Of a DNA stretch of 64,000 nt, positions 34,019 through 43,856 are shown in pieces. Each line of letters starts with the position of its first letter. The stretch's first letter is position 1. The notes beneath the pieces were generated by a model that worked only from the letters and a program-made list of their open reading frames with translations, was not told the DNA's origin and did not search any database. This stretch comes from an uncultured Prevotellaceae bacterium. Lineage in GTDB: Bacteria; Bacteroidota; Bacteroidia; Bacteroidales; UBA932. A program made the position numbers and the translations under genes. The stretch lies in NCBI GenBank assembly GCA_947166905.1, contig CAMVFZ010000001.1, positions 1 through 64,000 on the forward strand, given 5' to 3'.

Positions 34019-34918
34019 CTATTTTATCTTTTCCAAAGCGGCTGCGGCAGCCTGGGTATTTATGCCGTGGCCGGGTTTAAAGGCCGTAACCTTGGCATTG
34101 AGGCGTCCGCCTACAAGGCTAAGGTCTCCCAAAAGGTCCAGCAGTTTGTGACGGCCGCACTCATTGGGGAAATGGAGGGTAAGGTTGCTGAGGTAGCCGT
34201 CCGGGCGTACTGTTATCTTTTTCCTGCCCATCTTGGAGGCTATAGCCTCTACCTGTGCATCCGTTACAGGATGCTCTACGATAACTATTGCGTTGTCCAC
34301 GTCGCCGCCCTTGATAAGGTTGTTGGCAAAGAGGAACTCAATCTCGTGGAAGAATACGAAGGTGCGGCAAACGCCAATCTCTTTTGCGTAGTCAGTAGAC
34401 TCGTCAAAAGAGGCCGTCTGAACGCCAAGAACCCTGGAACCGAAGTCCACCGTAATCTGGAACGAAGGAGAGGCGGCAGGCTCTATCTTGACCCAGGAAC
34501 CAGTCTTTTCATTGGTAACGTATACTTCTTCCTTGATATCCAGATATTTGCGCTCTGCGTCCTGGGCCACAAGACCATCGGCCGCGATTGCCTCTACATA
34601 ATACCTGGCGCTACCGTCAAGGATAGGCATCTCTACGCCGTCCACCTCTATCACAGCATTGTCAACGCCCATTCCGTAAAGTGCAGAAAGGATGTGCTCC
34701 ACCGTCTGAACGGAAAAACCGTCCTTCTCTATGGTGGTGCTGCGGGCCGTGGATGTCACATAGCTTGCCAGGGCCGGGAGTTCCGCACCGTCCGACGCCC
34801 TCTTGAAGCGGATGCCGCTATTGGCAGGGGCCGGGGAAACTACAATCGTTGAGAAGGTGCCTGTGTGAAGACACTTGCCGGAAAAAGTATATGATTTCTT
34901 TAGGGTCTGTTGCTTCAT
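34019..34918 (-). CDS. lpxC: UDP-3-O-acyl-GlcNAc deacetylase LpxC, stand-alone
   Basis: 299-residue zinc amidase, the committed step of lipid A synthesis. Zinc ligands are recognisable: His in VEHILSALYG, and His and Asp in GRHKLLDLLGDLSL; the catalytic Glu is in MPILDGSA/CRTFVFFHEIE surroundings and the late His in KPGHGINT. Bacteroidota usually carry LpxC fused to FabZ (about 460 residues); here the chain stops at the end of the LpxC domain and lpxA follows at once, so no FabZ is encoded at this locus. Confidence 0.94.
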   Translation of the reverse strand: MKQQTLKKSYTFSGKCLHTGTFSTIVVSPAPANSGIRFKRASDGAELPALASYVTSTARSTTIEKDGFSVQTVEHILSALYGMGVDNAVIEVDGVEMPILDGSARYYVEAIAADGLVAQDAERKYLDIKEEVYVTNEKTGSWVKIEPAASPSFQITVDFGSRVLGVQTASFDESTDYAKEIGVCRTFVFFHEIEFLFANNLIKGGDVDNAIVIVEHPVTDAQVEAIASKMGRKKITVRPDGYLSNLTLHFPNECGRHKLLDLLGDLSLVGGRLNAKVTAFKPGHGINTQAAAAALEKIK

Positions 34919-34922
34919 AAAA

Positions 34923-35912
34923 TTACTCTTGTCCCGCCCTCTTGAACTTGGCGTAGCTCTTCATGTAATTGCGGATAGGGATAACCGGCGAGCCAAGGAG
35001 GGTCTGTCCAGATTCTTTGATATTGCCGATCACGCCGCCCTGGGCGCCGATTGTTGTGTTGTCGGCAATCTCTATATGGCCTGCAACGCCAACCTGTCCG
35101 GCCAGTATGCAGTTCTTACCAATCTTTGCAGAACCGGCTATACCGCACTGGGCTGCCATAACCGTATTCTCACCTACCACTACGTTGTGGGCTATCTGGC
35201 AAAGGTTGTCAATCTTTACACCGTCGCAGATAATGGTAGACTCCATCTCTGCCTTGTCTATCGTGGTGCCGGCACCGATTTCTACGTTGTTGCCAATTAC
35301 CACGTTGCCAAGATGCTCTATCTTCTCCCAGGTTCCGTCAGGCTGAGGCACGTTGCCAAAGCCATCGGAGCCGATAACAGCGTTGCCGTGAACAATGACA
35401 TTGTTGCCAATCTTCATACCCGGATAAACCACGACGCCCGGATAGAATATGCAATTGCTGCCGATTGTGCAGTCTTCGCCGATGTAAACGTTCTCGTATA
35501 TCTTGGTGAAATCCCCTACTACAGTCCTGCGGCCTACGTAAGAGCCTGCGCCCAGGTAGACCTTCTTGCCGAACTTTGTAGAGAAATGCCATCTGGCAGT
35601 GAAAGCGCGATGCCTGCGGTTTCTCTTCTTCTGGGCCGATGCATATTTGAGCAACTCTGCCACGGCTGCATAGGCGTTCTCTACCCTGATCATGGTGGCG
35701 GAAACCGCCTCCCTGGGCTGGAAGTCGTTGTTCACGAGAATTATGGACGCCTTGCTGGTATATACATACTGCTCGTACTTGGGGTTGGCGAAGAAACAGA
35801 GCTTGCCGGGTTTACCGTGCTCTATCTTGGCAAAGCCATCTACGGTTGCCTTAGGGTCTCCGTCTACCGTGCCGTGAAGCAATTTGGCCAGATTTTCTGC
35901 TTTGAATTCCAT
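34923..35912 (-). CDS. lpxD: UDP-3-O-acylglucosamine N-acyltransferase LpxD
   Basis: 329 residues: N-terminal uridine-binding domain (1 to about 100, with the [13 protein letters not shown] block), then a left-handed beta-helix of hexapeptide repeats. The catalytic His lies in [13 protein letters not shown]. First gene of lpxD-lpxC-lpxA-wbqC, divergent from rimP. Confidence 0.95.
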   Translation of the reverse strand: MEFKAENLAKLLHGTVDGDPKATVDGFAKIEHGKPGKLCFFANPKYEQYVYTSKASIILVNNDFQPREAVSATMIRVENAYAAVAELLKYASAQKKRNRRHRAFTARWHFSTKFGKKVYLGAGSYVGRRTVVGDFTKIYENVYIGEDCTIGSNCIFYPGVVVYPGMKIGNNVIVHGNAVIGSDGFGNVPQPDGTWEKIEHLGNVVIGNNVEIGAGTTIDKAEMESTIICDGVKIDNLCQIAHNVVVGENTVMAAQCGIAGSAKIGKNCILAGQVGVAGHIEIADNTTIGAQGGVIGNIKESGQTLLGSPVIPIRNYMKSYAKFKRAGQE

Positions 35913-35945
35913 TACTGGTTTTTGTTATTTCTGTCTATATTTTTG

Positions 35946-35953
35946 CAAAAATA
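35946..35953 (-). promoter_or_regulatory. -7 box of the lpx operon
   Basis: TATTTTTG on the minus strand (TAnnTTTG), 33 bases before the lpxD ATG. The -33 region is not a clear TTTG. Confidence 0.45.
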
Positions 35954-36023
35954 CCCAAAATTTTGGATAATACCACAATAATTAGAGAATTAGATTATAT
36001 AAAACGAATAATTCCGAAAGAAT

Positions 36024-36054
36024 TTTGTTTTTTAAGGCTTTGTTTGTATCTTTG
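36024..36054 (+). promoter_or_regulatory. Promoter of the rimP-nusA-infB operon
   Basis: TTTG (36024-36027), a 19-base spacer and TATCTTTG (36047-36054): a full match to the Bacteroidota primary sigma-factor consensus. Transcription would start near 36060, just before the leader hairpin. Confidence 0.8.
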
Positions 36055-36065
36055 CACCGTGAAAG

Positions 36066-36098
36066 AGATAGGAGCCGGCCGGGTTCCTATCTTGTTTT
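36066..36098 (+). terminator. Leader hairpin with T-run ahead of rimP (possible attenuator)
   Basis: AGATAGGA (36066-36073) pairs with TCCTATCT (36085-36092) around a GC-rich loop, followed by TTGTTTTT. It lies between the promoter and the rimP ATG at 36112, so it has the form of a terminator inside the 5' leader. Confidence 0.6.
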
Positions 36099-36111
36099 TA
36101 TTTAACAGGTT

Positions 36112-36579
36112 ATGACAACAACTGAGATTATAGAGAAAATTTCACCGGCGGTAGAAGCCTGCGGCGCCTTCCTGGTAGAGGTTACGGTATCGGCAGATAA
36201 TGACGTGGAAATCGTCATCGAAAGCAAGGATGATATCGTCAAAATGGAGGACTGCGTAGCTATCGACAAGGCCTTCCACGAGATCTGGGATCAGGATCAG
36301 GAAGACTACTCGCTTACCGTCAGTTCAGCCGGTCTGGACAGGCCGTTCAAGGTGCTGGAGCAGTACCGCAAAGCCATCGGCCAGAAGGTGGAGGCACGCA
36401 TCAAGGGCGGGCGTAAATTCGTAGCCGAACTTGTGGATGCAGACGCCGATTCCGTTACCCTTAAATACACCGCAAAAGTGGCTGTAGAGGGCAAGAAAAA
36501 GAAGGAAGAAAAAGAGCTGACGGAAAAAATTTCCCTCTCAGAAATCAACAGCGTAACATATTATATATCATTTGATTAA
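36112..36579 (+). CDS. rimP: Ribosome maturation factor RimP
   Basis: 155-residue cytoplasmic factor for 30S subunit assembly. The N-terminal alpha/beta domain has VVE-like strands (FLVEVTVSADNDVEIVIES) and MEDCVAIDKAF; VSSAGLDRPFK is the conserved VSSPGxxRPL-type motif. A charged C-terminal domain with KKKKEEKE follows. First gene of the operon, 20 bases before nusA. Confidence 0.93.
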   Translation: MTTTEIIEKISPAVEACGAFLVEVTVSADNDVEIVIESKDDIVKMEDCVAIDKAFHEIWDQDQEDYSLTVSSAGLDRPFKVLEQYRKAIGQKVEARIKGGRKFVAELVDADADSVTLKYTAKVAVEGKKKKEEKELTEKISLSEINSVTYYISFD

Positions 36580-36599
36580 TAATTAAAATTAATAATAAA

Positions 36600-37862
36600 A
36601 TGGCAGAAGAAAAACTGGATCTCAAAACCGCGTTCGCGATTTTCAAGGATGAAAAACACATTGACCGTCCGGTCATGATGGGTGTGCTTAAAGATGTATT
36701 CATCACCCAGATTGCAAAGACCTTCGGTAGCGCAGACAACTTCGACGTCATCATCAACGTTGACAAGGGTGACTGCGAGATTTACCAGAACCTTGATGTC
36801 GTAGAAGAGGTAGAAGACCCCGCAACCCAGATCTCCCTTGAAGAGCTCAAGGCTATGGGAGAAGACGACTACGAGCTTGGTGAGACTTTCACCCGCAAGG
36901 TAGAGCTCAAGGACTTTGGCCGCAGAGGTATCCTTAACATCCGCCAGAACCTTCAGGGTAGGATCATGGATATAGAGAAGGCCAACCTGTTCAACAAGTA
37001 CAGCGAGAAGATCGGCGAGATCTTCACCGGAGAGATTTACCAGACCTGGTCCAAGGAAGTTCTTATCCTGGACGAGGACGGAAACGAGCTCCGTCTCCCC
37101 CGCGCAGAGCAGATTCCCGGTGAGCGTTTCAAGAAGAACGACACCGTTAAGGCTATCATCAAGAGCGTGGAGATGAAGAACAACACCACCCCTTATATCG
37201 TGCTTTCAAGAACTTCAGACGACTTCCTTATCCGTCTGTTCGAGCAGGAAGTACCTGAGATCTACGATGGTCTTATCACCATCAAGAAGGTGGTACGTGT
37301 TCCCGGTGAGCGTGCAAAGGTTGCAGTTGAGTCTTATGACGACCGCATCGACCCTATCGGCGCCTGCATCGGTGTAAAGGGTTCCCGCATCATCGGCATT
37401 GTAAAAGAGCTTCGCAACGAGAATATCGACGTGCTGCAGTGGACATCCAACGTTCCTCTGCTTATCCAGCGCGCACTTAGCCCGGCAAAGGTTACCAACA
37501 TCGATATGGGCAATTCTCCTGAAGACAAGATCAAGGTTTACATGCACCCGGACGAGGTTAAGAAGGGTATCGGTAAAGGCGGCTGCAACATCAAGCTTGC
37601 AGGTATGCTGGTAGGCCGTGAGATCGAGGTTTGGAGAGAGGCTCCCAAGGACGAGGCCGGCGGAGAAGAAGAGGACGTTCTGCTCGCAGACTTCAGCAAC
37701 GAGATTGACGCCTGGATCATTGAGAAACTCCAGAGCATCGGTCTTGATACTGCTAAGAGTGTTCTTGCCCTTAGCCCGGAGGATGTCGCAAAGCGCGCAG
37801 ACCTTGAGGACGAGACCGTTGAAGAGGTATTCAGAATCCTTCGTTCAGAGTTCGAGGAATAA
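36600..37862 (+). CDS. nusA: Transcription termination/antitermination factor NusA
   Basis: 420 residues. N-terminal RNA-polymerase-binding domain (about 1-125), S1 domain (about 130-200), and two KH domains: the core is DPIGACIGVKGSRI, with later GKGGCNIKLAGML. The length is usual for the phylum, without the C-terminal acidic repeats of E. coli. Binds RNA polymerase and nascent RNA and could act on the operon's own leader hairpin, as discussed under findings. Confidence 0.95.
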   Translation: MAEEKLDLKTAFAIFKDEKHIDRPVMMGVLKDVFITQIAKTFGSADNFDVIINVDKGDCEIYQNLDVVEEVEDPATQISLEELKAMGEDDYELGETFTRKVELKDFGRRGILNIRQNLQGRIMDIEKANLFNKYSEKIGEIFTGEIYQTWSKEVLILDEDGNELRLPRAEQIPGERFKKNDTVKAIIKSVEMKNNTTPYIVLSRTSDDFLIRLFEQEVPEIYDGLITIKKVVRVPGERAKVAVESYDDRIDPIGACIGVKGSRIIGIVKELRNENIDVLQWTSNVPLLIQRALSPAKVTNIDMGNSPEDKIKVYMHPDEVKKGIGKGGCNIKLAGMLVGREIEVWREAPKDEAGGEEEDVLLADFSNEIDAWIIEKLQSIGLDTAKSVLALSPEDVAKRADLEDETVEEVFRILRSEFEE

Positions 37863-37907
37863 TTTAATTATCAGAGTTTAACCGATTAATTTACAGGGGT
37901 ATAATAA

Positions 37908-40724
37908 ATGGCGGAAATTAGACTAAATAAACTAACAAGACAATTCAACATCGGTCTTCAGACGCTGGTGGACTTCCTTAATGAGAAGGGGGCCGACGTA
38001 GACCTCAATCCCAACGCAAAGGTATCCGACGAGTATCTTCCCGCACTGGAGAAGAAGTTCGGAGACGACCTTCGCGCAAAGCAGGATGCAGAGAGGGTGG
38101 ATATCAAAATGAAGGAAATCATTGAGAAGAACACCCGCCGCTCTTCCGACGAGGAAGAAGAGGAGGACGAGCCCGCACGTGAGACTATCATTAAGAATAC
38201 CGGACTGTCCGGTGCAGCTCCCGCAGAGCCGGAGCCTGTAGCAGAGCCCGAACCTGTAGCCGAGCCGGAACCCGAGCCCGTTGCAGAGCCGGAGCCTGTA
38301 GTAGAGCCTGAGCCGGTTGCTGAACCGGAACCCGAGCCCGTCGTAGAGCCGGAAGTTGAACCCGAGCCCGTAGCAGAACCGGAGCCGGAACCCACTCCTG
38401 AACCCGAACCGGTTGCAGAGCCGGAAGAAGCACCCGTAGAGGCTGCCGCAGAGGAGGTACCCCAAACCGCCACCCCTGAAGAGGCATCTCCCGCAGCCAC
38501 GGAGGCTCCCAAGCCGCAGCCCCAGCCCGCAGCAGAGCAGGCCGGAGGAATCAAGGTACTGGGTAAGGTAGACCTTTCACAGTTCGATCCCAAGAAGAGC
38601 AACAAGAAGCGCGAGCGTATCAAGGGCGGCAGCCAGAAGGTTGACGTTACCAAGGTAGAGAGCGAGGATCGCAGAAAGGGCGACAAGAACAATAACAATA
38701 AGGGCGGCCAGCAGAACCAGGCCCAGAAGGGCAAGGATCAGCAGGGCGGCGGCAAAAAGAAGAACCGCGAACGCTTCAAACCCGCAATGACCGAAGCCCA
38801 GGCAGAGGAAATGCAGAAGGAAATCCAGAAGCAGGTCAAAGAGACCTACGCAAGGATGAACGAGGGCAAGGGTAAGAACAACTTCGGTGCAAAATATCGT
38901 AAAGAGAAACGTGAGGCAGCCAGCCTCAAGATGCAGGAAGAGTTCGAGCAGGCAGAGGCAGAGAAGACCGTTCTTAAGGTAACCGAGTTCGTTACCGTAA
39001 ACGATCTTGCAACCCTTATGAACAACACTCCCGTAAACAAGGTTATTACCGCTTGCTTCAACCTTGGTCTTATGGTTTCTATCAACCAGAGGCTTGATGC
39101 AGAGGCACTTGTACTTGTTGCAGAGGAGTTCGGATACAAAGTTGAATTCACAACCGCAGAGCTTACCAGCGAGATTCAGCAGGAAGAGGATGCACAGGAC
39201 GACAGCAACCTTGTTACCCGTCCGCCTATCATCACTGTGATGGGTCACGTAGACCACGGTAAGACTTCCCTGCTGGACTATATCCGCAAGACTAATGTGA
39301 TTGCCGGTGAGGCCGGTGGTATTACTCAGCACATCGGTGCATACAATGTCAAGTTGCCCGATGGCCGCCACATCACCTTCCTGGATACCCCTGGTCACGA
39401 GGCATTTACCGCCATGCGTGCCCGTGGTGCCCAGCTCACTGACCTTGCGATTATCATCATCGCCGCCGATGACGCCGTGATGCCTCAGACAGTAGAGGCT
39501 ATCAACCACGCGCAGGCAGCAGGCGTTCCTATGGTATTCGCTATCAATAAGATAGATAAGCCGGGCGCACAGCCGGAGAAGATATATCAGCAGCTGTCCC
39601 AGATGAACATCCTCACAGAGGCCTGGGGCGGTAAGTACCAGTGCCAGGAGATCTCTGCAAAGCAGGGTATCGGCGTTGACAAACTGCTTGAAAAGGTGCT
39701 GCTTGAAACCGATATGATGGACCTCAAGGCCAACCCTAACAAGCTTGGCGTAGGTGCTGTGATCGAGTCCTCTCTTGACAAGGGCCGTGGCTTCGTTGCA
39801 ACTGTGCTTGTACAGAACGGTACCCTTCACAAGGGCGATATGCTGCTTAGCGGTTGCTTCTACGGCCGTGTTAAGGCCATGCTCAACGAGCGCGGTCAGA
39901 TGGTATCAGAGGCCGGTCCTTCCACCCCTGTTTCAGTGCTCGGCCTTAACGGTGCGCCTTCAGCCGGTGAGAAGTTCAATGTAATGACCGACGAGAAAGA
40001 GGCCAAGGCTACCGCCAACAAGCGCGAGCAGCTCATCCGCATCCAGGGCATCAAGACCCAGAAGCATATGACTTTGGACGAGATCGGACGCCGTATCGCC
40101 ATCGGCAACTTCAAGGAACTCAATGTCATCGTCAAGGGTGATGTTGACGGTTCAGTAGAGGCTCTGTCAGACTCCCTGATCAAGCTTTCTACAGAAGAGG
40201 TAAGCGTAAATGTTATCCACAAGGCTGTGGGTGCAATCTCCGAGTCCGATGTCATGCTGGCTACCGCTTCCGATGCAATTATCATCGGCTTCCAGGTTCG
40301 TCCTTCATCCGACGCTCGCAACATGGCAGAGAAGGAAGGTATCGAAATCCGCTTGTACTCAGTTATTTACGATGCTATAGAAGAGGTTAAGGACGGTATC
40401 GAGGGTATGCTTGAGCCTGAGAAGAAAGAAGAGGTTACAGCTACCGCTATCGTTAAGCAGCCGTTCAAAATCCCTAAGGTTGGTACCATCGCCGGTTCAC
40501 TCGTGAAGGAGGGTAAAATGACCAAGGGTACCAAGGTTCGCCTTATCCGTGACGGTATCGTGGTTTACACCGGTGAGCTCGCATCCCTGCGTCGCGGTAA
40601 AGACGACGCCAAGGAGGTTCCTTCAGGAATGGAGTGCGGTATCGGCATTGAGAACTACAACGACATCAAGGAAGGCGACGTAATCGAGGCATTCCAGATA
40701 GTAGAAATCAAGAGGACACTCTAA
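37908..40724 (+). CDS. infB: Translation initiation factor IF-2
   Basis: 938 residues. A short N-terminal IF2_N-like region is followed by a long Glu-Pro-rich linker (about residues 100-180, [10 protein letters not shown] type repeats) and a basic Lys/Asn/Gly linker. The GTPase begins near residue 445 with G1 [10 protein letters not shown]3 DTPGHEA and G4 NKID; domains II, III and IV (the fMet-tRNA-binding C2) complete the protein. Places fMet-tRNA on the 30S subunit. One base before tmk. Confidence 0.96.
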   Translation: MAEIRLNKLTRQFNIGLQTLVDFLNEKGADVDLNPNAKVSDEYLPALEKKFGDDLRAKQDAERVDIKMKEIIEKNTRRSSDEEEEEDEPARETIIKNTGLSGAAPAEPEPVAEPEPVAEPEPEPVAEPEPVVEPEPVAEPEPEPVVEPEVEPEPVAEPEPEPTPEPEPVAEPEEAPVEAAAEEVPQTATPEEASPAATEAPKPQPQPAAEQAGGIKVLGKVDLSQFDPKKSNKKRERIKGGSQKVDVTKVESEDRRKGDKNNNNKGGQQNQAQKGKDQQGGGKKKNRERFKPAMTEAQAEEMQKEIQKQVKETYARMNEGKGKNNFGAKYRKEKREAASLKMQEEFEQAEAEKTVLKVTEFVTVNDLATLMNNTPVNKVITACFNLGLMVSINQRLDAEALVLVAEEFGYKVEFTTAELTSEIQQEEDAQDDSNLVTRPPIITVMGHVDHGKTSLLDYIRKTNVIAGEAGGITQHIGAYNVKLPDGRHITFLDTPGHEAFTAMRARGAQLTDLAIIIIAADDAVMPQTVEAINHAQAAGVPMVFAINKIDKPGAQPEKIYQQLSQMNILTEAWGGKYQCQEISAKQGIGVDKLLEKVLLETDMMDLKANPNKLGVGAVIESSLDKGRGFVATVLVQNGTLHKGDMLLSGCFYGRVKAMLNERGQMVSEAGPSTPVSVLGLNGAPSAGEKFNVMTDEKEAKATANKREQLIRIQGIKTQKHMTLDEIGRRIAIGNFKELNVIVKGDVDGSVEALSDSLIKLSTEEVSVNVIHKAVGAISESDVMLATASDAIIIGFQVRPSSDARNMAEKEGIEIRLYSVIYDAIEEVKDGIEGMLEPEKKEEVTATAIVKQPFKIPKVGTIAGSLVKEGKMTKGTKVRLIRDGIVVYTGELASLRRGKDDAKEVPSGMECGIGIENYNDIKEGDVIEAFQIVEIKRTL
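38215..38430 (+). repeat. Glu-Pro repeat tract in infB
   Basis: Imperfect short repeats coding EPEPVAEP-like units. Disordered linkers in IF-2 are normal, but this Pro-Glu periodicity is long and could change length by slippage. Confidence 0.75.
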
Positions 40725-40725
40725 G

Positions 40726-41412
40726 ATGCTGTTTGTTATTGAAGGACTGGACGGGGCGGGAAAATCTACCCAGGTTAGCCGCCTGCGCGAGTATCTTACT
40801 CAGCGCTGCGGGCAGATAGAGTACATTCACTTCCCCCGCTACGACGCCCCTGTTTACGGAGATCTTATCAGCCGCTTCCTTCGCGGGGACTTCGGTTCCA
40901 ACGAGCAGGTACATCCGCAACTGGTGGCCCTGCTGTACGCAGAAGACAGGCACGGAGCCGGCCCCATAATGAAGGAAAAGATAGACGCCGGCATCCCGGT
41001 GCTTCTGGACAGATATGTCTATTCCAACATAGCCTACCAGTGCGCCAAGGTGGCCGATCCTACCGAGCGCCGCGCCCTCAGGGACTGGATCTTCAATACT
41101 GAATACGGCGATTTTGAGCTGCCGGTACCGGACCTGAACATTTATCTTGACGTTCCAATCTCTTTTGTAGAAAAGAGTCTGAACAGTAACCGCAGCGGCA
41201 GCGACAGGAATTACCTTTCCGGCGCTTCCGATATCCACGAGGCCAGCATCGCCTTCCAAAAGGCAGTCCGCGATGTCTACCTGGAGCAATGCGCAATAGA
41301 CGATAAATTCATCCCCGTCAACTGCGAAGACGAAAACGGCGACATGGCCGCGGCCGATGTCATCTTCGAGCGCCTTAAAGCAGTTGTAGATCCCGTTCTG
41401 GCCAGGAGATAA
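40726..41412 (+). CDS. tmk: Thymidylate kinase
   Basis: 228-residue P-loop kinase making dTDP. P-loop GLDGAGKST at 7-15, DR(Y/H) motif in LLDRYVYSNIAYQ, and a lid region near SGSDRNYLSG. Begins one base after the infB stop, ends one base before the next gene; part of the same transcript. Confidence 0.93.
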   Translation: MLFVIEGLDGAGKSTQVSRLREYLTQRCGQIEYIHFPRYDAPVYGDLISRFLRGDFGSNEQVHPQLVALLYAEDRHGAGPIMKEKIDAGIPVLLDRYVYSNIAYQCAKVADPTERRALRDWIFNTEYGDFELPVPDLNIYLDVPISFVEKSLNSNRSGSDRNYLSGASDIHEASIAFQKAVRDVYLEQCAIDDKFIPVNCEDENGDMAAADVIFERLKAVVDPVLARR

Positions 41413-41413
41413 G

Positions 41414-42601
41414 ATGAGACGCTTCTGCACGATAATAATCGGACTGGTTTTCTTTACCTCCGGACTTTTCAAACTGATTGATCCGGTTGGCACAGGCCTT
41501 ATCGTGCGTAGCTACCTTGATTTCTTCCACGTAGGCTTTCTGAGCGGCATTTCCGGCCTTGCAGGCTTCCTGCTATCGGCAATAGAGGCCCTGACCGGTC
41601 TAGCCCTGCTTGGCGGAGCCTTCCGACGCCTGGCCGCCAAAACCGCCATCGGCCTTACTGGCTTCTTTACCATTGTAACCTTCATTCTGATGGTGGCCAA
41701 TCCGGACATGGACTGCGGATGCTTTGGGGAAGCCTTTCACCTTTCTCACACACAGACTTTCATTAAGAATATCATACTTTGCGGCCTTGTTGCCGGGGCA
41801 TTCATTCCCATTCCAAAGACATCGGTCCGCAAAAATGTATTTGTTATTTTAGGGACGATAACCCTTCTCATAGGCCTCTACAGCCAGTTTTTCCTGCCGC
41901 TTTGGGACTTTACGGACTTCTGCCCGGGAGACAGGCTGTACGATACCACCCACCCCTTCCCTCCTGTAAAGACGGCGGAGCCCGGCTTCATTTACGCCAA
42001 GGACGGAGTGCAGAAGGAATTCACCCTTGACGCTTTGCCGGATTCCACCTGGACATTCGTTAGCGCAGCAGAAGCTCCGGAGCTTAAGACTCCGTCCAAT
42101 CTTGTTCCCGTTACCGCCCCGGACGGCTCAGTCTGCGACAGCGTGCTGCTTCACGGTAAGGTGATGGCTTTGTCCGTTTACGACGCAGAGGATATGTCTG
42201 ACGGCGACTGGCAGGATGCCGCCCGCTTCCTTAAATCAGCGGCGGGCCAGGGACTGCGCCCGGTGCTGCTGGCAGCATCGGCCCCGGAAGACCTGGAAAA
42301 AACGCTTGAGCCGTTGGCCACAGAGGACAGATTGCAGCTGCTGATGGTTACGTATTTCTCTGACCACAAGGTACTTAAGACTCTAAACCGCTCCAACGGA
42401 GGAGCTGTAATGATAGACGAGGGACTGATTGCAGAAAAGTGGTCGTCGGCTTCTTATCCGTCGGACAAAACAATAAAAAAGGTGGCTTCAGAAGAGCCCG
42501 GAAACCTGCTGATTGACGCTTCCGTGCCGGGGCGCTTCTACCTTTGCGCCTTTATGATTCTGGCTATCTTCATCTCACTTTATACGTATCGTAAAAAATA
42601 A
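41414..42601 (+). CDS. BT_3928-family membrane protein with DoxX/MauE-like domain
   Basis: 395 residues. The first four membrane segments (1 to about 125) resemble DoxX/MauE, with a CGCFG motif (DMDCGCFGEAF) typical of MauE-like proteins that work with thiol partners. A further segment near 140-160 leads to an extracytoplasmic domain (about 175-360) and a final membrane helix (about 370-390). Known only as a Bacteroidota family; role in electron transfer or disulfide handling is suggested by the Cys pair. Shares one base with folP (TAATG). Confidence 0.8.
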   Translation: MRRFCTIIIGLVFFTSGLFKLIDPVGTGLIVRSYLDFFHVGFLSGISGLAGFLLSAIEALTGLALLGGAFRRLAAKTAIGLTGFFTIVTFILMVANPDMDCGCFGEAFHLSHTQTFIKNIILCGLVAGAFIPIPKTSVRKNVFVILGTITLLIGLYSQFFLPLWDFTDFCPGDRLYDTTHPFPPVKTAEPGFIYAKDGVQKEFTLDALPDSTWTFVSAAEAPELKTPSNLVPVTAPDGSVCDSVLLHGKVMALSVYDAEDMSDGDWQDAARFLKSAAGQGLRPVLLAASAPEDLEKTLEPLATEDRLQLLMVTYFSDHKVLKTLNRSNGGAVMIDEGLIAEKWSSASYPSDKTIKKVASEEPGNLLIDASVPGRFYLCAFMILAIFISLYTYRKK

Positions 42602-43437
42602 TGAAAGCAGATTACAGAGATATCAAAATAATGGGCATCCTGAATATAACGGATGACTCTTTCTATGCCCCCAGCCGAATGCTGACGGAAGACGGAAAAC
42701 TGGATGTGGACGGCCTTAGGAACAAGGTTCGCCAGATGCTTCTTTCCGGTGCCGATATCCTTGACATCGGTGCATGTTCTACAAGGCCGGGCAGCAAGGC
42801 TGTTGGTGCAGAAGAGGAATGGGCCAGGCTCTCCACCGCCCTGCCGATTATCAGGGAAGAGGCCCCCAATACACCTATCTCTGTGGACACCTACCATGCA
42901 AGCGTGGTAGAGCACGTATACGGCTTGATTGGCGATTTCATTGTGAATGATATCTCTTCCGGCCGCATGGACAGCAGGATGCTCAGGGTTGTAGGCGACA
43001 GGAAACTCCCCTACGTTGCCATGCACATGCGCGGCACCCCGGAGACCATGGCCACTCTTACAGACTACAAGGACGGTATTATTGCAGAGGTCAAGAAGTT
43101 CTTCATGGGCTTTGCAATTGAGGCGGACCAGGCCGGCATCAAGGAATGGTATCTTGACCCAGGTTTTGGCTTTGCCAAGACTATTTCACAGAATTATACC
43201 CTTATGCAGCACCTTGACCTTCTTCAGGACCTGCTTCATCCAATACTTGTAGGAATCTCACGTAAGAGTATGATATACAATCTTCTGGGACAGACTCCGG
43301 AAGATGTGCTTGCTCCCACCCAGGCGCTGCACATGGCCGCTTTGGAGCGCGGAGCTTCAGTGCTGCGCGTACACGACGTGGGCGCGGCTCGCCACACCCT
43401 GGTGCTTTACAAAAAACTAACTGATAACGCGTTGTAG
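42601..43437 (+). CDS. folP: Dihydropteroate synthase
   Basis: 278-residue TIM-barrel enzyme of folate synthesis, the sulfonamide target. Conserved blocks: MGILNITDDSFY, DILDIGACSTRPG, SVDTYHASV, VNDISSGR, MHMRGTPETM, DPGFGFAKT, GISRKSM. It ends the six-gene operon from rimP and lies two bases from the end of the convergent ftsB-like gene. Confidence 0.95.
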   Translation: MKADYRDIKIMGILNITDDSFYAPSRMLTEDGKLDVDGLRNKVRQMLLSGADILDIGACSTRPGSKAVGAEEEWARLSTALPIIREEAPNTPISVDTYHASVVEHVYGLIGDFIVNDISSGRMDSRMLRVVGDRKLPYVAMHMRGTPETMATLTDYKDGIIAEVKKFFMGFAIEADQAGIKEWYLDPGFGFAKTISQNYTLMQHLDLLQDLLHPILVGISRKSMIYNLLGQTPEDVLAPTQALHMAALERGASVLRVHDVGAARHTLVLYKKLTDNAL

Positions 43438-43439
43438 AA

Positions 43440-43760
43440 TTATTCCTCTGTAAGGAATACATCGTCCCCGGGGGCTGCGAAGTGGAAGGTTTCCCTAGCG
43501 AACTCCTCCAGGGTGTCACGCTCGTTGGAAAGGCGCTGGATTCTTAAATCCAGTTTGGCGTTTTCCTTAGTGTAATGACGGATTTCCGCCTCTTGGTGAC
43601 GGATCTCCCTGCGGGCTCCGATCCAGCGGAAAATATTGTCGTGGCTGAGCACCAGGATATACAGGGCGGCAAGGGCCGTAATAATGACCGCATAGCGGTA
43701 AAAACCGCGGTGCGGACCATTCCAAGCCTGCTTAAGCCGTCCTTTCCCTGCGGAAAGCAT
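43440..43760 (-). CDS. Septum-formation initiator (FtsB/DivIC family)
   Basis: 106 residues: short cytoplasmic part, one membrane helix (about 25-45, YAVIITALAALYILVLS) and a periplasmic coiled coil (IRHQEAEIRHYTKENAKLDLRIQRLSNERD) followed by a short domain ending FLTEE. Bitopic divisome proteins have this layout. Start is set at the ATG at 43760: the upstream ATG at 43829 precedes a promoter -7 box at 43805-43812 and would not be in the transcript. Confidence 0.82.
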   Translation of the reverse strand: MLSAGKGRLKQAWNGPHRGFYRYAVIITALAALYILVLSHDNIFRWIGARREIRHQEAEIRHYTKENAKLDLRIQRLSNERDTLEEFARETFHFAAPGDDVFLTEE

Positions 43761-43804
43761 ATCCTTGTTCAACTGCTTCAAATCTTTTAATTTTGTGATT
43801 TCTA

Positions 43805-43812
43805 CAAAAGTA
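43805..43812 (-). promoter_or_regulatory. -7 box of the ftsB-like gene
   Basis: TACTTTTG on the minus strand, matching TAnnTTTG, with a TTTC about 20 bases upstream. Its position decides the start codon of the ftsB-like gene. Confidence 0.5.
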
Positions 43813-43856
43813 GTTAAATTTGAAGACAATTTGAAACAAAATTTAAAAATTCAAAT

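Noticed and set aside
34875-35981. 368-codon plus-strand frame across lpxD
   Set aside because: Antisense to a clear LpxD; hexapeptide periodicity of the real gene creates an open opposite frame.
38577-39830. 417-codon minus-strand frame within infB
   Set aside because: Lies wholly inside the conserved IF-2 GTPase gene; Leu/Val-rich translation is a codon-bias shadow.
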